Shown here: positions 43,674-51,627 of the stretch, one piece after another | Layout of the letters: each line of letters opens with the position of its first letter | How positions within the stretch are numbered: position 1 is the first letter of the stretch | The notes under the pieces: model-generated | The model's database searches: none | What the model was told of the DNA's origin: nothing | What the model saw: only the letters and a program-made list of their open reading frames with translations | Translations under genes and position numbers: made by a program | Origin: a virus | DNA length: 64,000 bases | Reading direction: 5' to 3' (one strand) | Virus record (IMG/VR): IMGVR_UViG_3300032245_001746 | Location: 124,001-188,000 of that record

Positions 43674-45392
43674 ATGAAGTATTTTATAAAAGGTGGCGAC
43701 TCAGTAGATCTTTCTCAAAAAGATTTTATTGCATCTGGTGGTTTTGGCAAAGTTTATAAAAAAAATAATTTTGCATACAAAATATATGATAATCCATCCA
43801 ATATGCTTCCAATTGAAAAAATATCAGAATTAGCAGTATTAAAAGATCAAGATATAATAAAGCCAGAGAGAATAATTACAAATTCATCTAAAGAATTTGT
43901 AGGTTACACAATGCGTTACGTAAAAGGTTCTCCTATATGCAAAATGTTTACACACACTTTCAAAAAGAACAATAAAATAACAGACAAAATTTGTTTATCG
44001 CTTTTGAGCAAATTTTATACAAAAATAGAACATGTACATTCTAACAATATTTTGTTGGTAGACGTAAACGAACTTAATTTTTTAGTAAATGATTCGTTTA
44101 ACGAAATTTATTTTATAGATACAGATGGCTATCAAACTAAATCATTTAAAGCCACTGGCATAATGGATAGTATTAGAGATCGACATTGTCAAAATAATGA
44201 CTTTAATGAAAATACTGATTGGTTTTCTTGGGGAATACTTGCTTGTCAATTAATTACTGGACTCCACCCTTATCGTGGAGGGCATCCTGATTTTGACAAT
44301 ATTGATCTTGCTAAAAGAATGGATGCAAGAATGATTAAAAATATTTCTATTTTTAATTCAAAAACCAAACTTCCTCCTTTTATTAAAAATTTTGATAATA
44401 TTCCATCTGCACTTAAACAATGGTTTATTTCAGTTTTTGAAAATGGCAAAAGGATTAAACCTCCAAAAGACTTTGACTCAGTAATTATATTGACTCCAAT
44501 TAATGTAAAGGAAATAACAGGAACAAACTTATTTGATATATCTTTACTTTATTCTTTCAAACAAGAATTAATTAAATATAAAGAAATAAATGGAGATAAA
44601 TTTGCATTGTTGAATGATAAATTAATTTTTAACGATAAGTCTTACAATATTCCAAATGTAAAATCTGAATTGTTTTTTAATGTTCCATCTTCTTTAAATA
44701 AACCATTTGTTTATTACATAGAAAATGAAACATTAAAATGTTTTGATTGCATTTATCAAACAGAAATTGAATGTTCTTTAAAATCTACTGATATTTTTCA
44801 AGTTGATGATAGAATTTATTATGTAAATAAAGATAAATTTTATGAAATTGAAATTATTAAATTATCAAATAAAGTAATTGTTGAATCTAATTCTGTAGGA
44901 AATGCATTAGATATTCCTAATGCAACCAAATCATTTGATGGAACATTAATGCAAAACATGTTGGGAAGACATTATTTTTCAATTAATCCTAAATCTAGAT
45001 TCAGCTATCAAATAGGAATTAAAGAATTAGATTCTTATACAGTTATTGATGCGAAATATGAAAAAAATGTTTTAATAGTTTCTGCAATTACCAGAAAAGG
45101 TATTAATGAAAAATTTGTAATTAGATTTAATTCTAATTATACTTCTTATTCTTTAAGAAAGATATCTAATGTTCAAAATTCTGATGTTAATTTTACAGTA
45201 AATCAATCTGGAATTTGCATATTCCTAGTTGATGACTCAAATATAGAAATATTTTCTAATAATTCTGAGACAACTTCTGTTAAATCATTTAATGATCAAA
45301 GTATAGATACTAGTATGATCCTAACATCCAATGCATCAAAAGTAATGTTTGTAAAAGATAAATCAGTTTATTCTATATCTGTTAAAAACTAA
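43674..45392 (+). CDS. Serine/threonine kinase-like protein of the vWA-PP2C-kinase triad
   Basis: Residues 18-38 form the Gly loop and ATP-binding Lys (IASGGFGKVYKKNNF, AYKIY, Lys36). The catalytic region reads VHSNNILLVDVNELNFLV with YFIDTDGYQT for the metal motif. This 'D(V/L)N..NfLv ... IDTDsyQ' form, without HRD, is characteristic of kinases in TerY-P triads. DWFSWGILACQLITGLHPYR is a normal kinase C-lobe. From about residue 290 to 572 a beta-rich, possibly propeller, domain follows. It closes the unit started by NadE. Confidence 0.86.
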   Translation: MKYFIKGGDSVDLSQKDFIASGGFGKVYKKNNFAYKIYDNPSNMLPIEKISELAVLKDQDIIKPERIITNSSKEFVGYTMRYVKGSPICKMFTHTFKKNNKITDKICLSLLSKFYTKIEHVHSNNILLVDVNELNFLVNDSFNEIYFIDTDGYQTKSFKATGIMDSIRDRHCQNNDFNENTDWFSWGILACQLITGLHPYRGGHPDFDNIDLAKRMDARMIKNISIFNSKTKLPPFIKNFDNIPSALKQWFISVFENGKRIKPPKDFDSVIILTPINVKEITGTNLFDISLLYSFKQELIKYKEINGDKFALLNDKLIFNDKSYNIPNVKSELFFNVPSSLNKPFVYYIENETLKCFDCIYQTEIECSLKSTDIFQVDDRIYYVNKDKFYEIEIIKLSNKVIVESNSVGNALDIPNATKSFDGTLMQNMLGRHYFSINPKSRFSYQIGIKELDSYTVIDAKYEKNVLIVSAITRKGINEKFVIRFNSNYTSYSLRKISNVQNSDVNFTVNQSGICIFLVDDSNIEIFSNNSETTSVKSFNDQSIDTSMILTSNASKVMFVKDKSVYSISVKN

Positions 45393-45393
45393 T

Positions 45394-45777
45394 TTATTTT
45401 AAGTTTTTCAATTTATAAACTGTTTTATAACTTAAAGCTATCATTTCGTCAAGAATATTTTGCAAATGACTATCTTCTAGAGATTTACTGTAATTCTTTG
45501 TTGTTTCAATAAATTTTTGTAAGTATGATACTACATCAGTAGCTTCTACATCTTTTATTTTATATGTTTTAATAATTCCATATTGACCTTGGTAGGTTTC
45601 AATAAAGTCATCTGTTAAATCTAAAATCTTTTCATAAAATTCATTTAGAGCCTTGTGTTCTGAATATGAATTTGTTTGCAAATGTTTAATGTGAATTTGA
45701 TTTCTTGCACTAAAAAGTAACGAAGCAAATTCTGTTATGTTAATTTTTTCTGATTTAAATTCATTAATTGTTTTCAT
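45394..45777 (-). CDS. Tagged helical protein, ferritin-like bundle candidate
   Basis: 127 aa. It begins MKTINEFKSEKINI, a weaker tag. The rest is four-helix-like: FASLLFSARNQIHIKHLQTN, SEHKALNEFYEKILDLTDDF, a third helix and a Tyr/Lys-rich fourth. The His/Glu pattern (H, EH, E) recalls Dps-like or DUF5856-type phage proteins, though I cannot confirm this. Last gene of the minus-strand block reading from 47308. Confidence 0.72.
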   Translation of the reverse strand: MKTINEFKSEKINITEFASLLFSARNQIHIKHLQTNSYSEHKALNEFYEKILDLTDDFIETYQGQYGIIKTYKIKDVEATDVVSYLQKFIETTKNYSKSLEDSHLQNILDEMIALSYKTVYKLKNLK

Positions 45778-45785
45778 ATTTTTTC

Positions 45786-46592
45786 CTAGTAGTTAATCCA
45801 TAAGCATTCAACTTTTTGTTGCTTAACTTTACTTTGAGACGCATGGTTTGGTACAGTTTTCTTTACGCACTTCCATCCCTTATATAATCGTTTATATAAT
45901 GCAGATTGATAACCACTTAAAACAACTTTTCCTTTAAAGTTGTTTAAAACATGTGCAAGTTTAATATGTTGGTCAGTATCTAGCTCAAATTCATAGCATT
46001 CTTTTGCAACACGTGTATCTGGAAGATATGGTGGGTCTACATAGCAAAGTGTTTCTTTTTCATCAAATGCTTTAATTGCATCAAATGCATTTTTATTTAA
46101 TAAAAATGTTTCTTTTAATCTCTTTGAAATAATTGGTAGTTCTTCTAAAATTGTAATCCAAGCATTAACTTCTCCAGGATTGCCTCCTCTTGTGCGATCT
46201 GACCAAGAAAATGCTTTTTTTAATCCGCCTCTTGACATTCTTCTAATTACAAATTCATTTATTGCATAATCCAGATCGGAATTTTTAGAAGTTTTTTCAT
46301 ACAATGATTTTTCAAATGATTCTTTGCAATATTCTATTTTTTTTAATTTCTTTATAAAAACATTGTTTTCATCTCTCAAGGCTCTAAGTATTTGCACTAC
46401 GCCTGGATCTAAATCATTTAAGATTTCTGTTTTTGATGGCTTTTTATTCAAAAAAACACTTGCAGCACCACAAAATGGCTCTAAATAATTTAATTGTTCA
46501 TAATTTTCTGGGAAATTATCAATTATCCAACCGTGGAGATAATTTTTACCACCATGAATTTTAAAAGGTGGTCTAATTTTTTCTTTTGTCAT
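45786..46592 (-). CDS. dam: DNA adenine N6-methyltransferase (D12 class)
   Basis: Methylates adenine in a specific site, typically GATC. Seen: PPFKIHGGKNYLHGW near the N-terminus, LEPFCGAASVFLNKKP (SAM-binding motif I) and TLCYVDPPYLPDTR (catalytic DPPY). 268 aa from ATG 46592, chosen over an upstream extension, with a 20-bp overlap to the previous gene. Likely protects phage DNA from restriction. Recognition sequence cannot be read here. Confidence 0.92.
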   Translation of the reverse strand: MTKEKIRPPFKIHGGKNYLHGWIIDNFPENYEQLNYLEPFCGAASVFLNKKPSKTEILNDLDPGVVQILRALRDENNVFIKKLKKIEYCKESFEKSLYEKTSKNSDLDYAINEFVIRRMSRGGLKKAFSWSDRTRGGNPGEVNAWITILEELPIISKRLKETFLLNKNAFDAIKAFDEKETLCYVDPPYLPDTRVAKECYEFELDTDQHIKLAHVLNNFKGKVVLSGYQSALYKRLYKGWKCVKKTVPNHASQSKVKQQKVECLWINY

Positions 46593-46797
46593 TGCGTGCT
46601 TTCTGATCAAAATTGTGAATTGCACAATTGCAAATATGGCAATTTATATCAAAATTGCCATATTTATCTTGCCAGAACCAAGCGTTTTTTAATTGTTTAG
46701 AATTTTGACAACTTTCGCATATCGCAACTACAACTTGCTCTTCAAAAGGCACAGAATTGTCTATCCAAAAATAACATGGTTTATTGTGCATAAACAA
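46573..46797 (-). CDS. Small zinc-binding protein
   Basis: 74 aa with CESCQNS ... CHICNCAIHN, a two-CxxC zinc pattern. Its end overlaps the Dam start by 20 bp. Probably co-expressed with Dam and the thioredoxin gene 10 bp upstream. No family recognised. Confidence 0.7.
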   Translation of the reverse strand: MFMHNKPCYFWIDNSVPFEEQVVVAICESCQNSKQLKNAWFWQDKYGNFDINCHICNCAIHNFDQKARNDKRKN

Positions 46798-46807
46798 ATA
46801 ATAGTAA

Positions 46808-47308
46808 TTACTTTGCAGAAATCCACTTTAAAAATTCAGATTCTGATCTATTTCCTACTATAGTTTTTCCAATTTGAGTTCCATCACTTTTCAAATGAAT
46901 GAAAGTTGGTATAGCTTGAATTTTAAATTGAGTAGTTAATTCACGATTATTATCAGTGTTAATAACAACATAGTGATAATTCTTCAATTCTTTTTTTACA
47001 TTTTCTTTTGAAAGAGTATTGGATTTCATTTGTTTACAAGAAGAACACCATTCAGCAGTAAAAAATAAAATTATTTCTTTTTGATCTTTTTTTGCTTTTT
47101 CCAATACTTGTGAATACTCCTCGCCAGAATATTCTCTCCATTCTTCACTTTCTTCAGGTTTAATTGGATCTGTTTCTTTAGGTGGTTGTGATTCTTGCTC
47201 TTGATGATGCTGCGGCTCTTGTATCGGCAAATTATTCTTTAAATCATCCATTTGCATCTTGGTATTATAAGAAATCATAGTACCAATGACTAATATTGCA
47301 AGCGACAT
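46808..47308 (-). CDS. Membrane-anchored thioredoxin-like protein
   Basis: 166 aa from ATG 47308 (SD AAAGGAG); an upstream TTG frame is not needed. A short hydrophobic segment (SLAILVIGTMISYN) may anchor or export it. Then comes a Pro/Glu/Gln-rich linker and a thioredoxin domain with FFTAEWCSSCKQM (CxxC), VINTDNN and QAIPTFIHLKSDG (cis-Pro). Resembles DsbD C-terminal or thioredoxin-like reductants. Likely maintains thiols in the periplasm or at the membrane. Confidence 0.88.
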   Translation of the reverse strand: MSLAILVIGTMISYNTKMQMDDLKNNLPIQEPQHHQEQESQPPKETDPIKPEESEEWREYSGEEYSQVLEKAKKDQKEIILFFTAEWCSSCKQMKSNTLSKENVKKELKNYHYVVINTDNNRELTTQFKIQAIPTFIHLKSDGTQIGKTIVGNRSESEFLKWISAK

Positions 47309-47433
47309 GTTGTGTGTACTCCTTTTCACGATCAAATCCTCCTGTCAAACCGATTCTACAACAATATTTATGATTTTGAAGTAAAAAAAACTCTTTTTAT
47401 AATAAATAAAATAAGTTTTAAAGCGGAGCAACA

Positions 47434-48309
47434 ATGAAAACATTTAGTAAATATATAGAAAATCAAAATATTGAAGGTAAAATTGTACAAATAGCTACAA
47501 TATTGTCAGAATCTAATTTAGAGCCAAATATCTTTTTAAAAACATGGTTTGACAAAAATGATCCTGATTTATCCTTAGTATTAACTGAAGCTGGAATGTG
47601 GGATGGTATAAAACAAGGAATAGGCGCAGTTGGTGCTGGTCTCAAACAAGGATTTCAAAATTTTAAAAATAATGCTTTCGGACCAGAAACACATTATACA
47701 AATGCGGTCACATCATTAAATAAACTTCTTAATTTCATTGAAGCAGATCCAAATTTAAAACAAAATTATTCAAGATTTACAAATAACATTAGCGGAATAT
47801 TAAATGATTTAAAAGCAAATCAAGGTGATGTTCCAATGAGCAATAATGGTCAATGGACATCAAGAAATCAAAATTCTTTCAATAATGTTAATCCTCAACA
47901 ACCAGTTCAGCCACAGCCTAATGTTCAACAACAATCACAACCTCAACAACCTGCTCCTGTGCAACAACAATCTAATTCGATGTATGATGTGAACGCAAGA
48001 GCAAAAGCTAAAAGAGCAGGACAAAATCAACCTCAGTTTCAATCACAATCACAACAAGTGAATCAACAACTTCCACAGTCTCACCAACAACAAAATCAAT
48101 TGCCACCTGGACTACAACCAGTTAGTGGCTTAACAAGTGGATCGCATCCAGATAATTATGCTTGGAACCCAAATTCTAATACTTATATGTTTAAAAAATG
48201 GAATCCAAAAACAAAAAGTTATTCTTGGGAACGCACCAATAGAATAATGGGTAATAATCATAATAACAACAAAGTTCAGAGCGATATTGAATGGCTTAGA
48301 AATCAATAA
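47434..48309 (+). CDS. Tagged Gln/Pro-rich low-complexity protein
   Basis: 291 aa. Starts MKTFSKYIENQNIE (tag). Residues ~60-140 are helical (WDGIKQGIGAVGAGLKQGF), then a long Gln/Pro/Asn-rich linker (QQPVQPQPNVQQQSQ). The C-terminus (YAWNPNSNTYMFKKWNPKTK) is aromatic and basic. SD GGAG. A likely internal head or scaffold-type protein. No enzyme motif. It is followed 8 bp later by the next tagged gene. Confidence 0.78.
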   Translation: MKTFSKYIENQNIEGKIVQIATILSESNLEPNIFLKTWFDKNDPDLSLVLTEAGMWDGIKQGIGAVGAGLKQGFQNFKNNAFGPETHYTNAVTSLNKLLNFIEADPNLKQNYSRFTNNISGILNDLKANQGDVPMSNNGQWTSRNQNSFNNVNPQQPVQPQPNVQQQSQPQQPAPVQQQSNSMYDVNARAKAKRAGQNQPQFQSQSQQVNQQLPQSHQQQNQLPPGLQPVSGLTSGSHPDNYAWNPNSNTYMFKKWNPKTKSYSWERTNRIMGNNHNNNKVQSDIEWLRNQ

Positions 48310-48317
48310 AGGAAAAC

Positions 48318-48491
48318 ATGTTATTAACATATAAACAATGGTGCGAAAATATGTGGGGAAACACTCCATCTAACATGAGAAAACCTTCTGATGGTTGGGC
48401 ATGTAAACAGAGTTATTCTTCGAATAGTTCTTCAGCAGGTAGTGGTAGTCAACCAATGCAAAAAAGTATGAAAAAGAAAATGAAGAAATAA
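48318..48491 (+). CDS. Very small tagged protein (57 aa)
   Basis: Begins MLLTYKQWCENMWG (tag) and ends in a Lys-rich tail (MKKKMKK). SD GGAAAA just upstream, and a perfect terminator palindrome starts at its stop codon. Ser/Gly/Gln-rich middle. Probably a small internal head protein co-transcribed with the previous gene. Confidence 0.75.
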   Translation: MLLTYKQWCENMWGNTPSNMRKPSDGWACKQSYSSNSSSAGSGSQPMQKSMKKKMKK

Positions 48492-48520
48492 AAAAAGCCA
48501 CAGTTAACTGTGGCTTTTTT
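48491..48520. terminator. Bidirectional terminator (perfect 30-bp palindrome)
   Basis: AAAAAAGCCACAGTT at 48491-48505 pairs exactly with 48506-48520. Lies between convergent genes. Confidence 0.88.
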
Positions 48521-48543
48521 GTTTAGTTTGATTTCAAATAAAA

Positions 48544-48882
48544 TTATTCAACAAAAGGTACACCTGTTGAAACAACGATATAGTTGTGAACAACATTACC
48601 ACCAGTAATTGTGAAAGAAACGAAATTTGAATCAGAATTGTTTGTTTTAGCAACAACAGGAAGTGTTGAGCCAGAAGCAGCAGTTACAACAACTGCATAC
48701 TTAGTATGATCGCCAGTCAAAGGTGCTGGAAATGTTACAGTTGCTGTTCCACCGCTAAGTGTAACAACGCCTGCTGTAATAACACGTGGACTCAAAAGAG
48801 GTACGAAATTGTTTCTTCCATTTTTTGGACCTTTGTGTTTAGCTGCTCCTAAACCTTTTCCTGTTACAGATGTAGCACTCAT
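48544..48882 (-). CDS. Small virion decoration-type protein
   Basis: 112 aa, Gly/Thr/Val-rich and beta-sandwich in style (VVTLSGGTATVTFPAPLTGD, KYAVVVTAASGSTLPVV). It has the strongest minus-strand SD in this area (AGGAGAT) and a candidate late promoter 24 bp upstream, so it should be abundant. A capsid decoration or fibre-associated role is likely but unproven. Confidence 0.75.
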   Translation of the reverse strand: MSATSVTGKGLGAAKHKGPKNGRNNFVPLLSPRVITAGVVTLSGGTATVTFPAPLTGDHTKYAVVVTAASGSTLPVVAKTNNSDSNFVSFTITGGNVVHNYIVVSTGVPFVE

Positions 48883-48906
48883 ATTATAAATCTCCTATAA
48901 AAAGTT

Positions 48907-48918
48907 AAATTATATATC
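48907..48918 (-). promoter_or_regulatory. Candidate phage promoter element GATATATAATTT
   Basis: Read on the minus strand, this matches AATATATAATTT at 11 of 12 positions and precedes the structural gene at 48882 by 24 bp. Confidence 0.38.
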
Positions 48919-48937
48919 ATTATCTTTTTTATTTTTA

Positions 48938-49525
48938 TTGTTTTTGGAAAAAATTTTTTCCAATCTATATAAATATATGCATTTAATAAATCCCCAAATA
49001 AATACAAGAATTTGTCAGATAATAAAAGGTACAATATTAGGCGGCTCATCTTTGATTTATTCTAAAAATTCAAATTGTCCTTACTTATCAATGAGATCAA
49101 AAAATTATTCATGGCTTTATTACAAAGCTTCAGAATTATCTATATTATCATCTAATAAGTGTATAATTGAAGATAAAACAAATAGATGGCATTCAATGTG
49201 CTACCCAATTTTTAAAGAAATTCATAATATATTTTATTCAAATAAATTAAAATTACTTAAAAATAATGCGTTAGATGATTTGCATGATATAGCTTATATG
49301 ATTTGGTTTGGAGATTCTGGATCATTAAAAAATAACATTTTAAATTTAAATATTATGAATTGGAAACAGTCTTCTGATATTATTTGTAAATATTTCAAAG
49401 AAAGTGGATTTAATTTCACTTTAAATAAAAATTATAAATTAACTTTTGATGAAAAATCTTCTTTAAAAATAATGAACATAATTTCACCTCATTTTCCTTC
49501 ATTTTTTAAGTTGAAAAAAATTTGA
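48938..49525 (+). CDS. LAGLIDADG-type homing endonuclease-like protein, degenerate motifs
   Basis: 195 aa. IIKGTILGGSSLIYSK matches the first LAGLIDADG-2 helix ('iiGtLLGDgsl') but with Gly-Ser in place of the catalytic Asp-Gly. IAYMIWFGDSGSLKNN matches the second ('iWyMDDGs') with one Asp lost. The intervening fold is right. Start TTG 48938 or ATG 48977 is uncertain. A decaying homing enzyme is likely. Confidence 0.7.
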   Translation: MFLEKIFSNLYKYMHLINPQINTRICQIIKGTILGGSSLIYSKNSNCPYLSMRSKNYSWLYYKASELSILSSNKCIIEDKTNRWHSMCYPIFKEIHNIFYSNKLKLLKNNALDDLHDIAYMIWFGDSGSLKNNILNLNIMNWKQSSDIICKYFKESGFNFTLNKNYKLTFDEKSSLKIMNIISPHFPSFFKLKKI

Positions 49526-49629
49526 AAAACTTCTTTACTTTATTGAAGTAATTACTAATATAAAATCGAACTTGAATCACAGTGATCTAGTTCAAAACTA
49601 TATTTTTTCAAAATAGTAAAGGAGATTTT

Positions 49630-50145
49630 ATGAGTAATGAATTAAAGCCGTTTTCTGCAAATCCGCTATTTTCAAATAGCGACATTTCTTTATTTAGAAA
49701 TGACATGTTTGATGTGTTCACAAATCATTTTAACAGTTATTTTGATAATTTGAGAACGCAGCTATCTTCTTCTGATTCTTTTGGAAAACTTTTATCCAAA
49801 TCATCTTATCCTAAAATGGATATTTTCAAAAGTGATGGTAAATTAACTATGAAAGCTGCTGTACCAGGAGTTAAGCCTGAAGATGTAAAGGTAGAAATTT
49901 CTTCTGATGGTATAGTTAAAGTTAGTGGATCTTCTTCTGAAGAAAATCATAAACAAGAAGGTGCATCTTATATTTCAAAAGAATTAAAAATGTCTCAATT
50001 TTCAAGATCTTTTCAGTTGCCTTCAAACTTAAAAGATCAAAATCCAGTTGCTGAAATTAAAGATGGAATTTTAACTTTAACTTGGGATCAAGTTGATGTT
50101 AAATCTAAAGAAAATGTTCGTGTTATTGAAGTTAAAAAAACTTAA
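49630..50145 (+). CDS. hsp20: Small heat-shock protein, Hsp20 family
   Basis: 171 aa with a typical alpha-crystallin domain: YPKMDIFKSDGKLTMKAAVP, GVKPEDVKVEISSDGIVKVS, and later FQLPSNLKDQNPVAEIKDGI and LTLTW. SD AAAGGAG. A chaperone that holds unfolding proteins, possibly to aid capsid assembly or keep a host stress response in check. Phage sHSPs occur in several jumbo and cyanophages. Ends before a bidirectional terminator. Confidence 0.93.
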   Translation: MSNELKPFSANPLFSNSDISLFRNDMFDVFTNHFNSYFDNLRTQLSSSDSFGKLLSKSSYPKMDIFKSDGKLTMKAAVPGVKPEDVKVEISSDGIVKVSGSSSEENHKQEGASYISKELKMSQFSRSFQLPSNLKDQNPVAEIKDGILTLTWDQVDVKSKENVRVIEVKKT

Positions 50146-50166
50146 ATAGATTAATGTTTGAATTTT

Positions 50167-50203
50167 GAAAATGCATGATGAAAATTTTTCATCATGCATT
50201 TTC
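50167..50203. terminator. Bidirectional terminator
   Basis: GAAAATGCATGATGAAAA (50167-50184) pairs with 50186-50203, loop of 1 nt. Its right arm includes the 3' end of the minus-strand gene that stops at 50192. Confidence 0.85.
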
Positions 50204-50548
50204 GTTATAATGAAATAAAATTTGATTAGCTATTTTTTTACTAGAATTGTTTTTTATTTTTAGCAACAAATTGTATAATTCTTTATAATTCTTTTTATCT
50301 AAGTATCTTAAACAAGCTGCTGTTAAAGATCCAATTGGAGACTTTTCTGTTATTCTACTACCAGTCATTACTTTAATTTTTTCAATTGATAATGGAAATT
50401 TAAATAAAAATAACTCCCCAGACAGATCTTGCATGTGCTGTGCAGAAATAGGATTTCGCAATATTTTTTGCATTAAACTTTCATCAGGAGAATCATACCA
50501 ATCTTCTGATTCCTCTTTGTAAAACCAAGATTTAAATGAAACAATCAT
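50192..50548 (-). CDS. Tagged protein of unknown function
   Basis: 118 aa, starting MIVSFKSWFYKEES (tag). Mostly helical, with MTGSRITEKSPIGSLTAACL in the middle. No known domain. Its ATG lies inside the left arm of the palindrome at 50541-50591, and no Shine-Dalgarno is visible. Ends at the Hsp20 terminator. Confidence 0.75.
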   Translation of the reverse strand: MIVSFKSWFYKEESEDWYDSPDESLMQKILRNPISAQHMQDLSGELFLFKFPLSIEKIKVMTGSRITEKSPIGSLTAACLRYLDKKNYKELYNLLLKIKNNSSKKIANQILFHYNENA

Positions 50549-50591
50549 AGTTTTTTATATATTGTTTTAATATATAAAAAACTATGATTGT
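50541..50591. repeat. Perfect inverted repeat carrying two divergent start codons
   Basis: Arms of 23 bp (50541-50563 and 50569-50591) are exact complements with a 5-nt loop. Each arm contains the ATG and first codons (ATGATTGT) of the gene that runs outward from it. AATATATAAAAAACT precedes each ATG. No SD lies between. Confidence 0.88.
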
Positions 50592-51600
50592 TCTTGATTT
50601 TAAATTATTTATAGAAAACGAAAAAATGGAAAATATACCTAAAGGAAAACTTTTTGGTTTAGACGCGAAACGTGTATCTACTCAAGAATTAGAATTGGTG
50701 GTACAAGAATTAAGAAAATTAATTGGAAGTAATTTTTCTTATTTTGAAAGAGTTGATTCGTTAAAAGAAAAACATGATCATGGAGATATAGATATTTTGG
50801 TAATTCCTCCATTGAATATTAAACAATTATTAAATGATTCAATTCCCGAAAAAGTTTTAAAATTTTCTAAAAATGATTGCGTAAATTCATTTTTGTTTCA
50901 ATCTGAATATGTGAACAAAAATGTTCATGTTGATTTAATAACTTGTGAAAATAAAGAAAAATTACAATCTAAGAAATATTATTATGGATTAAACGATTTT
51001 TCAGCTTTGGTTGGAGTTTTATCTAAAAAATTAAACTTTAAATATGGAACTGAAGGGTTTTTCAAAAGGTTTAAAGATAAAAAAGGAAATTGGCATGATG
51101 TTTTTATTACTTTTAATTTATTAAAAGGACTAGAAATATTGGGATTTGATATATCTTTATATAATAAAATTAAAAATTATAATGATATAGCAGAATTTGT
51201 GCTTACAAGTCCATTGTTTGATTATAGATTTTTTACACAAGATGCTTTATTAGCTAGAGATAGAGTCTCACTTGGAAGGCGTCCTAATTTAGAACAAATG
51301 ATTAATTTTGTAATTAAATCAAATAAAACCGCAACTATTACTGATGAAGATCATTTCTTTAAGAAATTAATGCCAGAACAATATAAAAAATGTCAAGAAG
51401 AAATGAAAGAAATAAATAATAAAACTTATGAAATTGCAAATAAATACAATGGATCTTGGTTAATGTTAAATTTTGGCTTAAAGCCAGGTCCAGATGTCGG
51501 CAAAATCTTGAAATTAATGAATGATAAATTTAAAGAAAATTTACCAAATGCTGATGAGCAAGAAGTAGTTAATTTCGTAAAATTAAATTTAAACAAATAA
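50584..51600 (+). CDS. Tagged nucleotidyltransferase (pol-beta fold, CCA-enzyme-like tail)
   Basis: Starts MIVLDFKLFIENEK (tag). HGDIDILVIPP is the pol-beta-type DxD metal site and VHVDLIT supplies the third acidic residue. The C-terminal GPDVGKILKLMNDKFKENL resembles the tail of bacterial CCA-adding tRNA nucleotidyltransferases. 338 aa. A packaged enzyme that adds nucleotides to RNA, possibly host or phage tRNA, is a plausible reading but not proven. The ATG lies in the palindrome described above. Confidence 0.82.
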   Translation: MIVLDFKLFIENEKMENIPKGKLFGLDAKRVSTQELELVVQELRKLIGSNFSYFERVDSLKEKHDHGDIDILVIPPLNIKQLLNDSIPEKVLKFSKNDCVNSFLFQSEYVNKNVHVDLITCENKEKLQSKKYYYGLNDFSALVGVLSKKLNFKYGTEGFFKRFKDKKGNWHDVFITFNLLKGLEILGFDISLYNKIKNYNDIAEFVLTSPLFDYRFFTQDALLARDRVSLGRRPNLEQMINFVIKSNKTATITDEDHFFKKLMPEQYKKCQEEMKEINNKTYEIANKYNGSWLMLNFGLKPGPDVGKILKLMNDKFKENLPNADEQEVVNFVKLNLNK

Positions 51601-51627
51601 TTATTTTAATAAAGGATATAATTATAC

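Noticed and set aside
49568-49593. Imperfect dyad GAACTTGAATCAC / GTGATCTAGTTC upstream of hsp20
   Set aside because: Only two 5-bp matching blocks; not a CIRCE element and too weak to call an operator.
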